Position numbers and translations under genes: made by a program
Notes under the pieces: generated by a model
What the model was told of the DNA's origin: nothing
Databases searched by the model: none
Seen by the model: only the letters and a program-made list of their open reading frames with translations
Assembly: GCA_030653435.1 (NCBI GenBank)
Contig: JAURZI010000112.1
Location: forward strand, 1-42,970
Length of the DNA stretch: 42,970 bases
From: Methylovulum sp.
GTDB lineage: Bacteria > Pseudomonadota > Gammaproteobacteria > Methylococcales > Methylomonadaceae
Direction: 5' to 3'
Shown here: one piece after another, positions 17,092-26,294 of the stretch
How the letters are laid out: every line of letters starts with the position of its first letter
How positions within the stretch are numbered: the first letter of the stretch is position 1

Positions 17092-20000
17092 TTAATCGGC
17101 CTGAGGGCTACCCGGAAACAGCTTGGCGCTGATTTGCCCGGCGACAGCCTCACCGACTTCTTGCATATTGCCGCTCTTACCGTAAAACCAGGCGACCCTT
17201 GGTTTCCCCTGCCAGCCTATGTCCGGCTGTGCAGACCAGCGTTCTGCCATTGCCCTGAATTGTCCGGCTACGCTGTCTATGTCAAACAGATCAAAGTTTG
17301 AGATATTGTCATGCAAGCCGGAAAGGTCTTTACCGGCATAGCCGTTAGTCAACACCAACACACCCGCTTCCGCCATTTCCAAGGCCGCTTGGCTGGGATG
17401 GGGCGATACCATCAATGAAACGGCGAGCGCCGCCTTGGAGGCCAGTTCGGCATATTGTTGCACCGGAAGCTGCCCCAACACGGCTATAGTCGGGCAGGTT
17501 TTAAAGGTATGGTTGTCGATGTGGTCGCCAATGGCCAGAAACTGCCATGCCGACCAAAATACCGGATCGGCGGCGATAATGGCCTGGAGCAGCACATCAA
17601 TAAACGGAAAGCCTTGTCTTTCAATATGCGGACGGGTATGCACCAAAACGATTTTTTCTTTGGGCGTGTTGTAGCTGATGGCGGCCTTGAGGGCAGGATC
17701 CATCTGCGGGTACGTAACATGGCCGCTGCTGAAATACCCGTTGCGTTTGAAATAATCAAATACCCTGTCGGTATTGAACACAGGAATAATCTTGTCGGGA
17801 TGGCGATAGGTTTGTTCGGCCAACGCAGATTGGCTGGACCAGGGATAAAAACTGAATTCGACATCCTGGATAAAATAGACAAAAGCACGCTGGCGTTCGC
17901 CGAACAAGCTGTTCTGCTGCTTGAGTATGTCCAGCGTATTTAATGCCGTCCACCAGGCTGTCGCTATGAATATATCGTTGTTACGCACCAGGAACGGGTA
18001 GCGGAAGCGTTGCGCCGCATCGGTGACGACATCAACATCCAGCTGGTCTTTTGTTACCGGTGTGCCGGCTTGGTAGCCTTCTGGCAGCAGGGATAACAGT
18101 TCCGGTGAGACATCGGTGGTGATGATACGCGCATCGTAGCTCGTCCCCAGGGTTTGCCTGATAACGGCAAACAAGGCCAGCGCCGCGCCCGTGTCGATAT
18201 GGCCTTGGCCGGGATTCAGCGTGGGAATGAGCAGGTTTATCCGGGGTTTTTCGATTAAACTGGGGTGCACCAGAAACCGCGTGCATTGGCCGAAATAGCG
18301 GCGCAAACCGCCTAATTCGCGGTTGCATGGGAATAAACGGTTGGCTAAGTTTGCGATAGGCCCCTGGTATGCCGCAAGTGTCGCGACAGCACGTTCTGCG
18401 GCTATGCCGCTGACTTTCTCGCCGATTATCCAGGCATGGCCGGATATTTCCACGAAGTAAAAAAAACTGCGTTCGATAGCATGGGCCAGGGTGTTGTCGG
18501 TTTGCCCTTTTTCGGCCTCAAAATGATAGGGGCGCAAGTTGAGGCTCAGCAAGGGTTTAAGCGCTTTGGTCTTAAACCAGAACATCGAGCCGGAAGGGAA
18601 GTCCAGGCTATGTTCTTTGGAAATATCTTCAGAACACATTTCCAGCAATTTTTTTACCGTTGAAAAATTGCCTGTCCATTGGATTAGCGGACGTATCGGG
18701 TCGTAATGTTCCGGTGCGTAGGCGCCAATGCGTTCATCGGACAATAACGCCAGGATATTGCGGACCAATTCGGGGCTGCCCAGGTTGCCTTCGATTGAAT
18801 GCCGCCGCCAGCCGTCTGCAAATGCGCTGTCAAAATGGCTGGAACGTTTGGAATGGATATGCACACCATAATCGACTTCTTGAAAACGGTCACGAAAGCC
18901 ACAGACCATCGTCGCAATATCACGTCCCCGGTTGGGCAGTATGCGTATTTCGAACGGATGCCGTGACAACATTTGGCATACGTCGTTAATCCCGCGCATT
19001 TTAACCAGCGTGTCTGTGCTGATAAATACCGTACAGTTATCAGGAATGTTGTTGCTCGCCGTGATCATTTCAGCGGTCAAATCAACGTGAAAAATATGTG
19101 CAAAAACACCGATACGGGGATTTTCGGCTGAATTAACGCTGTTTATTGGCGCTAACAGCCGGTCATCCGGTACGCAAAGCGTGATCCGGGTATCGGGCAG
19201 TTTTTTGGGGATAAGCTCACGGGCGTCTTCGCTAGGACGACAGTTGTAGCCTTTATGCCAGCCCTGCATAAGATAGTGTTGCAGCGGAATGCAGCCGTGA
19301 GCATGGGTATTTTGTTCGAGATAATACTTGGCGTTGAACAGGGGGTGTACGGTCTGGTTTTTCTTCCAGCCGCTTTCCAGGTAATGGATTAAGGCATCGG
19401 TGTGCTGTTTCTCCAGGCCTTGTGCATGCTTGTAGTAAAAAGATTTGGAAAACATCGGATTGGGATCTATGTCGCCCTGCCAGCCGCGTTCCAGATAGTC
19501 GATTAACGGGTGCTGTGCAAGCCCGTCTCCCACCTGTTCCCGGTAAAAGTCAACGTCAAACAACGGATGTGGGCTGACAACCTTTTCGGTTGCGAAAAAG
19601 TCCGCCAATGGCGAGCGCTGGGCTAGCTGGATGTTATAGCCACTTTGCATGGCATAATAAGTAGGATCAAACAGAATGTGCGGCTGAAAATTTTCGCGCC
19701 AGCCGACATGGATATAATGCGAAAGCGGATCCGGCTCAATGCGGCTCTTTGCCGCATGCTCTTGCAGATAATATGCCGTGTCGAACAATGGGTTGGGGTT
19801 ATTATTGTTTTGCCAACCTTCGGTTAGGAAATGATAGAAAGGATCTATTTTTCCGGCGTTTTTGCCCAGGTAGGCCTTTTCATACCAGCGCGTCCAAAAT
19901 AGGGGGTGGGGATGATAGCCCTGCCGCCAGCCGTCATCCAGATAATGGAACAACGGTTGTGCGCTTGGATGGTCATGAGCCAGATAGGTCTGATAATACC

Positions 20001-21189
20001 ACTGGGCATCGAACAACGGGTGCGGAGAGCGGTGCGCCGCACTGCCGGTGTTGATAAAATGCTGTAAAGGGTCTATGTCTTGGGCGATCACTTCCGGGTT
20101 ATTGACACGGTACCAGGCAAGGTCAAAATATGGCGATGGCGAACGGTTAACCCGCCAGCCTATACTTTGGTAATGTTCCTGCAGGGCATGGCTTTCGTAA
20201 ATGTTCAGTGCATCATGGCTGGATTGTGCATAAAACTGGGGGTCGAACAGTCTATCCCTATTCTGGATGAGGGCATTGATAGCTTTTAGGTACTCAGGGA
20301 TGGCGGCATTTTCTGGTACGAATGAATGTTTTTTGTCACCGATGGTGATGGAGATTTTTTGTTTGTTGTCGGTTTGCGGCAACAAGGCAATGCCAAAGGC
20401 TTTCCACGCATGGTTTTGGCCATGGCTGCTAAGTTCATATGCACCTGCTGAATACGGTGTCCAGGCCGATGGATGGGCTGTATCAGCAACGCCAAAATAC
20501 AGGTGGGCGGCAAACAGAAAGCTGTCCGGCGAACCACCACCCGTATAAGCGCCGAGACTGCAAGCCAGGCTGGCCTGGGTCGCGCCCTGTATAGGTTGTA
20601 CATCCCATTGCTTATATTGGTAATTTTCCGGCAATAATCCGCCTAGATGCTCATCCGATTGGGGAATGCGGAGAACTTCACTGCCTAAACTAAGGTTATC
20701 GGCGTCGAAAAATTCGATAGTGATGATGCCGTCGGCCCGATGGGTGCCGAAAAAGCCTGAAAGCCGATAATTCAAGGCCTTGCTGGAAGCCAGGTCAGTA
20801 ATCAGCGGGATAGCTTCTGCCAAGCGTAAAACTGGGCGCGGTGCTTCGGCAGGAGCGAAAATGAACGCCGTGTGACCATCGGCCAACCGCCATTTATCGG
20901 AAAAATCCACACCCACGGAGGCGACGCCATCAGTTTCGCTTTCCCAGCCGGATATGTGCTGCCCTAGGTATTCGCCGAAGTCGGAATTCATCAATAGGTT
21001 GCGTCCCTGCAAGACCTGTTGGAAAAAGGCTGTCCGGTTTGCTAGCCATTGTAAGGGTAAATATTCACGATGCTGTCCCGTGTGTTGTGGTGCCAAAGGT
21101 GCGCTGGCGGTAGCGAGGACATATAAGCAGTGTTGGGTTATTCCGACGATATATTCCGGTTGTGCAAGAGTTGGGGTTTGTTTAGTCAT
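17092..21189 (-). CDS. Large RgpF/WsaF-type glycosyltransferase with nine tandem repeats
   Basis: A 1365-residue multidomain protein without a signal peptide. Residues 1-300 form a beta-rich region (MNSDFGEYLGQHISGWES, IITIEFFDADN, SAWTPYSAGAYEL) that looks like a carbohydrate-binding module. Residues about 314-645 hold nine units of about 38 residues with the pattern hPLFD-x-x-YY-...-dPL-x-HYl-x-x-GW. Residues about 691-950 resemble rhamnan synthesis protein F (RIGVFAHIFHVDL, RGRDIATMVCGFRDR, GVHIHSKRSSH). Residues about 983-1355 resemble the WsaF-type rhamnosyltransferase (NLLIPTLNPGQGHIDTGA, VYFIQDVEFSFYPW, VSLMVSPHPSQAALEMAEAG). It probably builds a cell-surface polysaccharide in the cytoplasm, but stands alone, with no polysaccharide cluster around it. 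The repeats may be a scaffold or a binding array. Sugar specificity is inferred only from the family names. Confidence 0.85.
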   Translation of the reverse strand: MTKQTPTLAQPEYIVGITQHCLYVLATASAPLAPQHTGQHREYLPLQWLANRTAFFQQVLQGRNLLMNSDFGEYLGQHISGWESETDGVASVGVDFSDKWRLADGHTAFIFAPAEAPRPVLRLAEAIPLITDLASSKALNYRLSGFFGTHRADGIITIEFFDADNLSLGSEVLRIPQSDEHLGGLLPENYQYKQWDVQPIQGATQASLACSLGAYTGGGSPDSFLFAAHLYFGVADTAHPSAWTPYSAGAYELSSHGQNHAWKAFGIALLPQTDNKQKISITIGDKKHSFVPENAAIPEYLKAINALIQNRDRLFDPQFYAQSSHDALNIYESHALQEHYQSIGWRVNRSPSPYFDLAWYRVNNPEVIAQDIDPLQHFINTGSAAHRSPHPLFDAQWYYQTYLAHDHPSAQPLFHYLDDGWRQGYHPHPLFWTRWYEKAYLGKNAGKIDPFYHFLTEGWQNNNNPNPLFDTAYYLQEHAAKSRIEPDPLSHYIHVGWRENFQPHILFDPTYYAMQSGYNIQLAQRSPLADFFATEKVVSPHPLFDVDFYREQVGDGLAQHPLIDYLERGWQGDIDPNPMFSKSFYYKHAQGLEKQHTDALIHYLESGWKKNQTVHPLFNAKYYLEQNTHAHGCIPLQHYLMQGWHKGYNCRPSEDARELIPKKLPDTRITLCVPDDRLLAPINSVNSAENPRIGVFAHIFHVDLTAEMITASNNIPDNCTVFISTDTLVKMRGINDVCQMLSRHPFEIRILPNRGRDIATMVCGFRDRFQEVDYGVHIHSKRSSHFDSAFADGWRRHSIEGNLGSPELVRNILALLSDERIGAYAPEHYDPIRPLIQWTGNFSTVKKLLEMCSEDISKEHSLDFPSGSMFWFKTKALKPLLSLNLRPYHFEAEKGQTDNTLAHAIERSFFYFVEISGHAWIIGEKVSGIAAERAVATLAAYQGPIANLANRLFPCNRELGGLRRYFGQCTRFLVHPSLIEKPRINLLIPTLNPGQGHIDTGAALALFAVIRQTLGTSYDARIITTDVSPELLSLLPEGYQAGTPVTKDQLDVDVVTDAAQRFRYPFLVRNNDIFIATAWWTALNTLDILKQQNSLFGERQRAFVYFIQDVEFSFYPWSSQSALAEQTYRHPDKIIPVFNTDRVFDYFKRNGYFSSGHVTYPQMDPALKAAISYNTPKEKIVLVHTRPHIERQGFPFIDVLLQAIIAADPVFWSAWQFLAIGDHIDNHTFKTCPTIAVLGQLPVQQYAELASKAALAVSLMVSPHPSQAALEMAEAGVLVLTNGYAGKDLSGLHDNISNFDLFDIDSVAGQFRAMAERWSAQPDIGWQGKPRVAWFYGKSGNMQEVGEAVAGQISAKLFPGSPQAD
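19255..20250 (-). repeat. Nine protein-level tandem repeats inside the large glycosyltransferase gene
   Basis: Successive units start near residues 315, 352, 390, 428, 466, 504, 541, 577 and 615 of the protein, a period of 36-38 residues. Each begins with a P-x-F/L-F-D/x-x-x-Y/W-Y motif and ends with a PL-x-HY/F-x-x-x-GW motif followed by a short basic or polar turn. The sixth unit has lost the GW end (ADFFATEKVV). The units diverge at DNA level, so this is an old array, not a recent expansion. Confidence 0.85.
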
Positions 21190-21275
21190 TCGTTTTCCAG
21201 GAAGGCTGCACGCCTTTATTTTTACATGAAGTACAAGCTAACTAAGCTGGATGTATCAGCATTGGTCGCCTGTTG

Positions 21276-22559
21276 CTAAGTAGAAAAAGCTTTTAAAGCT
21301 TCGTTAATTTGTTGTTTGGCGTCATGCAGTAGGTTTAGCGATAATTCCGGTGACAGCGTGTAGTTCTTTAATTTACTGGCGGCAGGGATAGAGGTGATGA
21401 CCGGCAAGTTGGTTAAGTCGGTGCGGCCCATATCGCTATGCAGGCGGGACAGCACAACGATGTCGGTCAGGCTGAGTTCTTCGCTGCTGTTCTGATACCA
21501 GTCGTCCGAGTAAATCGGGATTTTAATGAAGTCCTCTGAAAATCCCCATTCCAGCAGTATCTTGTAGCCTATAGGCCCTTTAACACAGGCTAAGGCGCTG
21601 GTCAGTTCGGCTTCGGTGTAATAATCTTTCGGCAGATTATCCGCGAAATGCAGAAACGGCACTGCGCCCAGGTCGCAGATAAGCCCTGCGAGCAGGGCTT
21701 CCTCCGGATTGGCTTGTCTAGATGTTTTTGCCAGGACAAAACTGATGGCGGAAATATAGATGCTTTGTTTCCAGATCTTGTCCAGAAATTTTTTGACCAG
21801 CGGCGAGCGGCTCTTGAAGATGTGGTGGATACTGAGGCTGATGACCAGATTGCGGGTGGCGTTTAAGCCAATACGGTTAATCGCTTCAAAACATGATTTT
21901 GCAGGGGAGGCGCAAACATATAATGGACAGTTGGCCAGCTCAATGAGTTTAGCGGACATGACCGGGTCCAGTTGGATGATTTTCGCGGCCTCAACAACAC
22001 TAACATCCTGCTGTATGGCATTACGCAATTTAACCGCGATGTCGGGTAAGGTGGGTATCTCCAGTTTTTCGTTAGCATAATGTTCGGCAAATGATTGCAG
22101 CAGTGGGTTGGATGCCAGTTCGTCGGGGATGATGATTTGTGAAAAGTGGTTGTTTGCGGCACTTCTGCTGGCCATGATTTTTTGTGAAACGCGTAATAAG
22201 CTGACATCGGTTTCGGCTAAGGCTGTGGTAGTGTGTTTGGCGCCGCTACACAGCGGAAATCTTGATTTTGCGGTGCCGTCTTGCACTTCATAAGTCTTGC
22301 CGGCATCATCCGAAAGTGTAATGATGCCCTTCAACAGGTACAGGGCGGAGTCGGTTTCCTCGCCAACATGGAACAAGATTGAGCCTTTTAGGTGCATTTC
22401 TGATTTCAGGTTAGTCGCAAATGCTTCAAGTTTTTCACTGTTAAAATTTCTGATTGGAATAAGTTCCTTTAACCGTTCTACAGAAATGTTTTCAGAAACA
22501 AGGTTGTTTACTGGCGGTGGATTTTTCTTGTTTTTTAAGAAAGCTGGCAGGAATGACAT
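21276..22559 (-). CDS. cNMP-binding and HDOD domain protein
   Basis: A 427-residue signalling protein. Residues about 40-130 look like a cyclic nucleotide-binding fold (LEAFATNLKSEMHLKGSILF, HVGEETDSALYLLKGIITL), though the phosphate-binding cassette is poorly conserved. Residues about 160-365 form an HDOD domain (LPDIAVKLRNAI, VVEAAKIIQLDPVMSAKLIELAN, EEALLAGLICDLGAVPFLH), the HD-related fold that lacks a full catalytic HD pair. HDOD proteins usually act as regulators in motility, biofilm or stress pathways. It lies between the sulfurtransferase and the large glycosyltransferase on the same strand. The neighbourhood does not fix its role. Confidence 0.88.
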   Translation of the reverse strand: MSFLPAFLKNKKNPPPVNNLVSENISVERLKELIPIRNFNSEKLEAFATNLKSEMHLKGSILFHVGEETDSALYLLKGIITLSDDAGKTYEVQDGTAKSRFPLCSGAKHTTTALAETDVSLLRVSQKIMASRSAANNHFSQIIIPDELASNPLLQSFAEHYANEKLEIPTLPDIAVKLRNAIQQDVSVVEAAKIIQLDPVMSAKLIELANCPLYVCASPAKSCFEAINRIGLNATRNLVISLSIHHIFKSRSPLVKKFLDKIWKQSIYISAISFVLAKTSRQANPEEALLAGLICDLGAVPFLHFADNLPKDYYTEAELTSALACVKGPIGYKILLEWGFSEDFIKIPIYSDDWYQNSSEELSLTDIVVLSRLHSDMGRTDLTNLPVITSIPAASKLKNYTLSPELSLNLLHDAKQQINEALKAFST

Positions 22560-22624
22560 GTTTATTCCGAAAAACGTCTGGCGTTAAAGTGACCGCAAAA
22601 TGGATAATTCAAGGAAGAGTCGGC

Positions 22625-23488
22625 TTATCGGTTAATTATAGTGTTTATTACGGCGATGGCTCGGTTTTTATCGCTAATCCATTCGCTCCATGAGCCTGCA
22701 TACAATTTAGCGCCTCTTAATCCGGCGTGTTCCATAGCCAATAGGTTATGGCAAGCCGTTACGCCGGAGCCGCAGTAATGGACAACCTGCTCGGCTGCGG
22801 TTTTAGCTATTAATGCCTGAAATTGTGCCTGTAGCTGTTGGGCGGATAAAAATAAACCGTTACCGGCAAGATTGAGTTGAAAGGGTCGGTTTAACGCACC
22901 GGGTATATGTCCGGCAATAGGATCTATCGGTTCCTGTTGACCTCGGTAACGTTCAGGTGTTCTGGCATCGATCAGACAGATGTTTTTTTGCGCCAAACGG
23001 TTTTGCACAGCCTGTGCTGTCAACCAGTTTGTGCTGTCCAGATAAGCCCTGAAAGGCGCGGGCTTGATGTCCGGTAATGTCGTGGTGACCGGCAAACCCT
23101 GTTGTCGCCAATAACTGAGGCCGCCATCCAGTACGGCGACATTGGTATGTCCCAGGCAGCGCAATAGCCACCACAAGCGTCCGGCAAACACACCGTTGGC
23201 ATCATCATAAACAAGCACTTGGCTCTGGTTGCTGATGCCCCAGTCCGCTATTTTTTTTGCCAGGGCTCTAAAGTCGGGTAGCGGGTGGCGACCGTTGTAG
23301 CCGGTAAGCGCAGATGACAAATCAAGGTTCAAATGTGCATAACGGGCATGGGGTATATGGCCGTGGCGGTAAGCGTAACCCCCGGCATCGGCATTGTTTA
23401 AGGAAAATTGGCAATCAACAATAATCCAGTCAGGATTGTCCAGGTTTTGTTGTAGTATTGCGGCAGAAACAAGCGTTGTGTAGTTCAT
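22625..23488 (-). CDS. sseA: 3-mercaptopyruvate/thiosulfate sulfurtransferase
   Basis: A tandem-rhodanese protein of 287 residues. The first domain (about 5-135) lacks a catalytic cysteine. The second ends in HYCGSGVTA with the active Cys239. A CG(S/T)G(V/W)TA loop is typical of mercaptopyruvate sulfurtransferases rather than classical thiosulfate rhodaneses. The enzyme moves sulfur from mercaptopyruvate to thiols or cyanide in the cytoplasm. Its start lies four bases after the stop of the quinone oxidoreductase gene, so the two are probably cotranscribed. Confidence 0.9.
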   Translation of the reverse strand: MNYTTLVSAAILQQNLDNPDWIIVDCQFSLNNADAGGYAYRHGHIPHARYAHLNLDLSSALTGYNGRHPLPDFRALAKKIADWGISNQSQVLVYDDANGVFAGRLWWLLRCLGHTNVAVLDGGLSYWRQQGLPVTTTLPDIKPAPFRAYLDSTNWLTAQAVQNRLAQKNICLIDARTPERYRGQQEPIDPIAGHIPGALNRPFQLNLAGNGLFLSAQQLQAQFQALIAKTAAEQVVHYCGSGVTACHNLLAMEHAGLRGAKLYAGSWSEWISDKNRAIAVINTIINR

Positions 23489-23492
23489 CTAG

Positions 23493-24461
23493 TCATACCT
23501 GTAAGATAATTTTGCCTATGTGTTCGCTGCTTTCCATGAGGTCATGGGCAAGGGCAGCATGCTCCAGCCTAAAAATGGAATGAATGACGGGTTTGATTTT
23601 GCCTGTTGCCAATAAGGGCCAGACGTTTTTGTATAGCCGGTCGGCAATGCCTGCTTTAAACGCATTGTCCCTGCCCCTTAATGTGGAGCCGGTAACCGTT
23701 AAGCGCCTCAGCATGATAGTTAACAGGTTGATTTCGGCCTTAACGCCGCGTTGCAGCGCAATTTGCACCAGTCTGGCATCAATCGCCATGCAGCGTAGAT
23801 TACGCGGAAAATAGTCGCCGCCTATCATGTCAAGAATCACATCGGCACCTTTACCACCTGTCAACCGGTTGGTTTCTTCAACAAAGTCTTGCTCCTTATA
23901 ATTGATGGCGGCATCGGCACCCAGTGCGAGGCAAAATTTGCATTTGGCTTCAGACCCTGCCGTGATGATGACTTTGGCAGCAAAGGCTTTAGCCAGTTGT
24001 ATCGCGGTCGTGCCTATGCCGCTGCTGCCGCCATGCACCAATAAGGTTTCGTTTGCTAATAAGCCGCCCCGGTCAAACACATTGCTCCAGACCGTGAAAA
24101 AAGTTTCCGGCAGTGCCGCAGCCTCAATGAATGACAGGCCTTTAGGTATGGGCAGGCATAAGGCTGCCGAAGCTAGGCAATATTCTGAGTATGCGCCACC
24201 GGCCACTAGCGCGCAAACCTTATCGCCCATTTGTAAAGAGGTGACTGCCGTGCCTAGTGCCACAATAGTGCCTGCGACTTCCAGTCCGGGTATATCGGAT
24301 GCGCCGGGCGGCGGCGGGTATAAACCTTGGCGTTGCATGACATCGGGGCGGTTGATGCCAGCCGCTACGACCCGGATCAGGGCTTCGCCTTCCGTAGGCA
24401 CCGGGATGGCACGTTCACTGGGTTTTAGTACATGGTCTTCTATTTCAATAACGCGCATCAT
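23493..24461 (-). CDS. NAD(P)H quinone oxidoreductase, PIG3 type
   Basis: A 322-residue zinc-free medium-chain dehydrogenase. Visible features are GINRPDVMQRQGLYPPPPGASDIPGLEVAG near residues 34-63, a Rossmann nucleotide loop HGGSSGIGTTAIQLAKAF (about 143-160), and GADVILDMIGGDYF (about 209-222), all as in PIG3-like quinone reductases. The family reduces quinones with NADPH. It is the first gene of a minus-strand series and is divergent from argC, with 92 bases between the two starts. A second ATG follows the first immediately. Confidence 0.9.
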   Translation of the reverse strand: MMRVIEIEDHVLKPSERAIPVPTEGEALIRVVAAGINRPDVMQRQGLYPPPPGASDIPGLEVAGTIVALGTAVTSLQMGDKVCALVAGGAYSEYCLASAALCLPIPKGLSFIEAAALPETFFTVWSNVFDRGGLLANETLLVHGGSSGIGTTAIQLAKAFAAKVIITAGSEAKCKFCLALGADAAINYKEQDFVEETNRLTGGKGADVILDMIGGDYFPRNLRCMAIDARLVQIALQRGVKAEINLLTIMLRRLTVTGSTLRGRDNAFKAGIADRLYKNVWPLLATGKIKPVIHSIFRLEHAALAHDLMESSEHIGKIILQV

Positions 24462-24553
24462 GTCAATGGCATAGTGAGTTCGGTAAAAAAAACAGGATGC
24501 AGGTATTATATGCGCTGGTTATTTTTATAAACAATGAGCCAGTAGGATAAAAG

Positions 24554-25585
24554 ATGATTCGCGCAGGTATTGTAGGTGGGACAGGTTATACCGGAGTTGA
24601 ACTATTACGGATTTTAGCGCTGCATCCAGAGGTTGAGATTGTTGTGGTGACGTCACGCACGGATGCCGGTTTAAGGGTAGATGCTTTGTATCCGAGCTTG
24701 CGAAAACACATCGATATTGTGTTCAGCTTGCCTGATACAGCGCGGCTAGCGCAGTGTGATGTGGTTTTTTTTGCCACGCCGAATGGCACAGCGATGCTAA
24801 TGGCGGAAGAGCTGCTGGAACGGGGGGTAAAAGTCATTGACCTTTCGGCCGATTTCAGACTACAGGATGCGGAACAATGGCGTCATTGGTACGGCATGGC
24901 GCACGCCTGTCCCGATTTGATACGGCGGGCGGTCTATGGTTTGCCCGAGGTCAACCGTGAGGCGATTAAGCAGGCAGATTTAATCGCCTGTCCGGGATGT
25001 TACCCCACTGCCGTGCAATTAGGTTTTTTGCCCTTGGTTGAAAGCGGCTTGGTTGATGTAAGGCATTTGATCGCCGATGTTAAGTCCGGGGTCAGCGGTG
25101 CTGGCCGCAAAGCCGAACTGGCTATGCTGATGAGTGAAACGGGCGAGAGTTTTAAAGCTTATGCCGCAAGCGGGCACCGGCATTTACCGGAGATCACCCA
25201 GGGACTTGCACAGGCGGCGGGCAGCCCAGTTACGCTGACGTTTGTGCCGCATTTGACTCCGATGATACGCGGAATCCATGCCACTTTATATGGGCAGTTG
25301 CATGGTGATGCGGCTGATGTCCAGATGCTATATGAGCGCCGTTACCGTAATGAACCGTTTGTGGATGTGTTGCCGCAAGGCTCGCACCCTGATACGCGCA
25401 ATGTGCGCGGCAGCAATCATTGCCAGATTTCCGTATGCCAACCCCAGGGAGGACAGACTGCGGTCGTGTTGTCAGTGATCGATAATCTGGTCAAGGGCGC
25501 ATCGGGCCAGGCCGTGCAGTCTATGAACCTGATGTTTGGTTTTGAGGAAACGCTGGCTTTAAACACGCTCGCGCTGTACCCGTAA
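24554..25585 (+). CDS. argC: N-acetyl-gamma-glutamyl-phosphate reductase
   Basis: ArgC makes N-acetylglutamate semialdehyde with NADPH in arginine biosynthesis. The 343-residue product has the nucleotide-binding start [17 protein letters not shown] and the active-site [13 protein letters not shown] with Cys149. GAGRKAE and HRHLPEITQ complete the substrate pocket. A ribosome binding site, AGGA, lies about eight bases before the ATG. It stands alone on its strand, with other arginine genes not visible nearby. Confidence 0.96.
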   Translation: MIRAGIVGGTGYTGVELLRILALHPEVEIVVVTSRTDAGLRVDALYPSLRKHIDIVFSLPDTARLAQCDVVFFATPNGTAMLMAEELLERGVKVIDLSADFRLQDAEQWRHWYGMAHACPDLIRRAVYGLPEVNREAIKQADLIACPGCYPTAVQLGFLPLVESGLVDVRHLIADVKSGVSGAGRKAELAMLMSETGESFKAYAASGHRHLPEITQGLAQAAGSPVTLTFVPHLTPMIRGIHATLYGQLHGDAADVQMLYERRYRNEPFVDVLPQGSHPDTRNVRGSNHCQISVCQPQGGQTAVVLSVIDNLVKGASGQAVQSMNLMFGFEETLALNTLALYP

Positions 25586-25606
25586 ACATCTACATGATGG
25601 GCATAG

Positions 25607-25636
25607 TGGGTTGGATTTTTCAAATCATCCAACCCA
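25607..25636. terminator. 10-bp hairpin after argC
   Basis: TGGGTTGGAT at 25607-25616 and ATCCAACCCA at 25627-25636 form a perfect 10-bp stem with a 10-base loop, 21 bases after the argC stop and before the convergent SnoaL-like gene. The position suits termination of argC, but no U-run follows the stem, so termination is an inference from placement. Confidence 0.45.
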
Positions 25637-25707
25637 TATGGCAGAACGCGAGCTATCTCATGTATAACCGTTGCTGCCTTTGCGCTGAGCGAAGCGTTAT
25701 TGCCGGT

Positions 25708-26115
25708 TTATTGGCCAACTTGGGCAATCCAGTCCTGCAGATTATAATAGTTAGTGATGCGGGCAATTTTGCGGTCACGGATTTCAAAAAAAGCGCCTGC
25801 CGGTAAACGGTATTTTTGGCCTTTTGCAACCGGCAAGCCTTCGTCCGTTTTAATATATTCGCCCAGCACAATAAATTCAGCGGCAGCCCGGTTACCATCG
25901 GCCGTGGCCATTATGACCATGTCGGCCAGCTGTTCTTTGTAGTTGTAATTCATGCAGGCCATGAATTGGGTAAACGCTTCTTTGCCTATTTCCCGCTTGC
26001 CTTGATTGATGTCATGTATGACATCATCGGTGAGCAGGCTCAGGAAAGTGTCCATATCGGCGTTGTTAAAGGCAGTATAGTATTGTTGTATCAGATTTAT
26101 GCTGTCTTGGTTCAT
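25708..26115 (-). CDS. SnoaL-like (NTF2 superfamily) protein
   Basis: A 135-residue cone-fold protein of the SnoaL/NTF2-like superfamily. It begins INLIQQYYTAFNNADMDTFLSLLTDDVIHDINQG, then runs through GNRAAAEFIVLGEYI to FFEIRDRKIARITNYYNLQDW at the end, the usual pattern. Members include ketosteroid isomerase-like enzymes and many small proteins of unknown substrate. No catalytic residue can be assigned here. TGGAG precedes the ATG as a ribosome binding site. It is divergent from the signalling operon that starts at 26295 and may share its control region. Confidence 0.85.
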   Translation of the reverse strand: MNQDSINLIQQYYTAFNNADMDTFLSLLTDDVIHDINQGKREIGKEAFTQFMACMNYNYKEQLADMVIMATADGNRAAAEFIVLGEYIKTDEGLPVAKGQKYRLPAGAFFEIRDRKIARITNYYNLQDWIAQVGQ

Positions 26116-26246
26116 AATGGCTCCATGATAGGGATATGTTAAAAAGAAGGGGTGTATTTTACAGTGTGCACAGATTTAGCCTTGAATATTTTGCTGCATA
26201 GGTCGTGCTTGGGCAACGGCGGGGTGAATTTTATTAGTCAAGCAGC

Positions 26247-26274
26247 TTGTAAAATGATAATTTACAGCTATTCT
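26247..26274 (+). promoter_or_regulatory. Candidate promoter with overlapping palindrome for the GTPase operon
   Basis: TTGTAA at 26247-26252 and TATTCT at 26269-26274 are spaced by 16 bases, a possible sigma-70 promoter about 20 bases before the first ATG of the operon. Overlapping the -35 element is TGTAAAATGATAATTTACA (26248-26266), a 19-base palindrome with seven of nine pairs matched. That arrangement would suit an operator for a repressor. The promoter would leave a very short leader. Confidence 0.4.
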
Positions 26275-26294
26275 CTAAGCCATTAAGCAAATTC

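Noticed and set aside
19255-20250. Regular repeats that could suggest a CRISPR or satellite array
   Set aside because: The period is about 114 bases, the units diverge at DNA level and they stay in frame inside the glycosyltransferase gene, so they are protein repeats.
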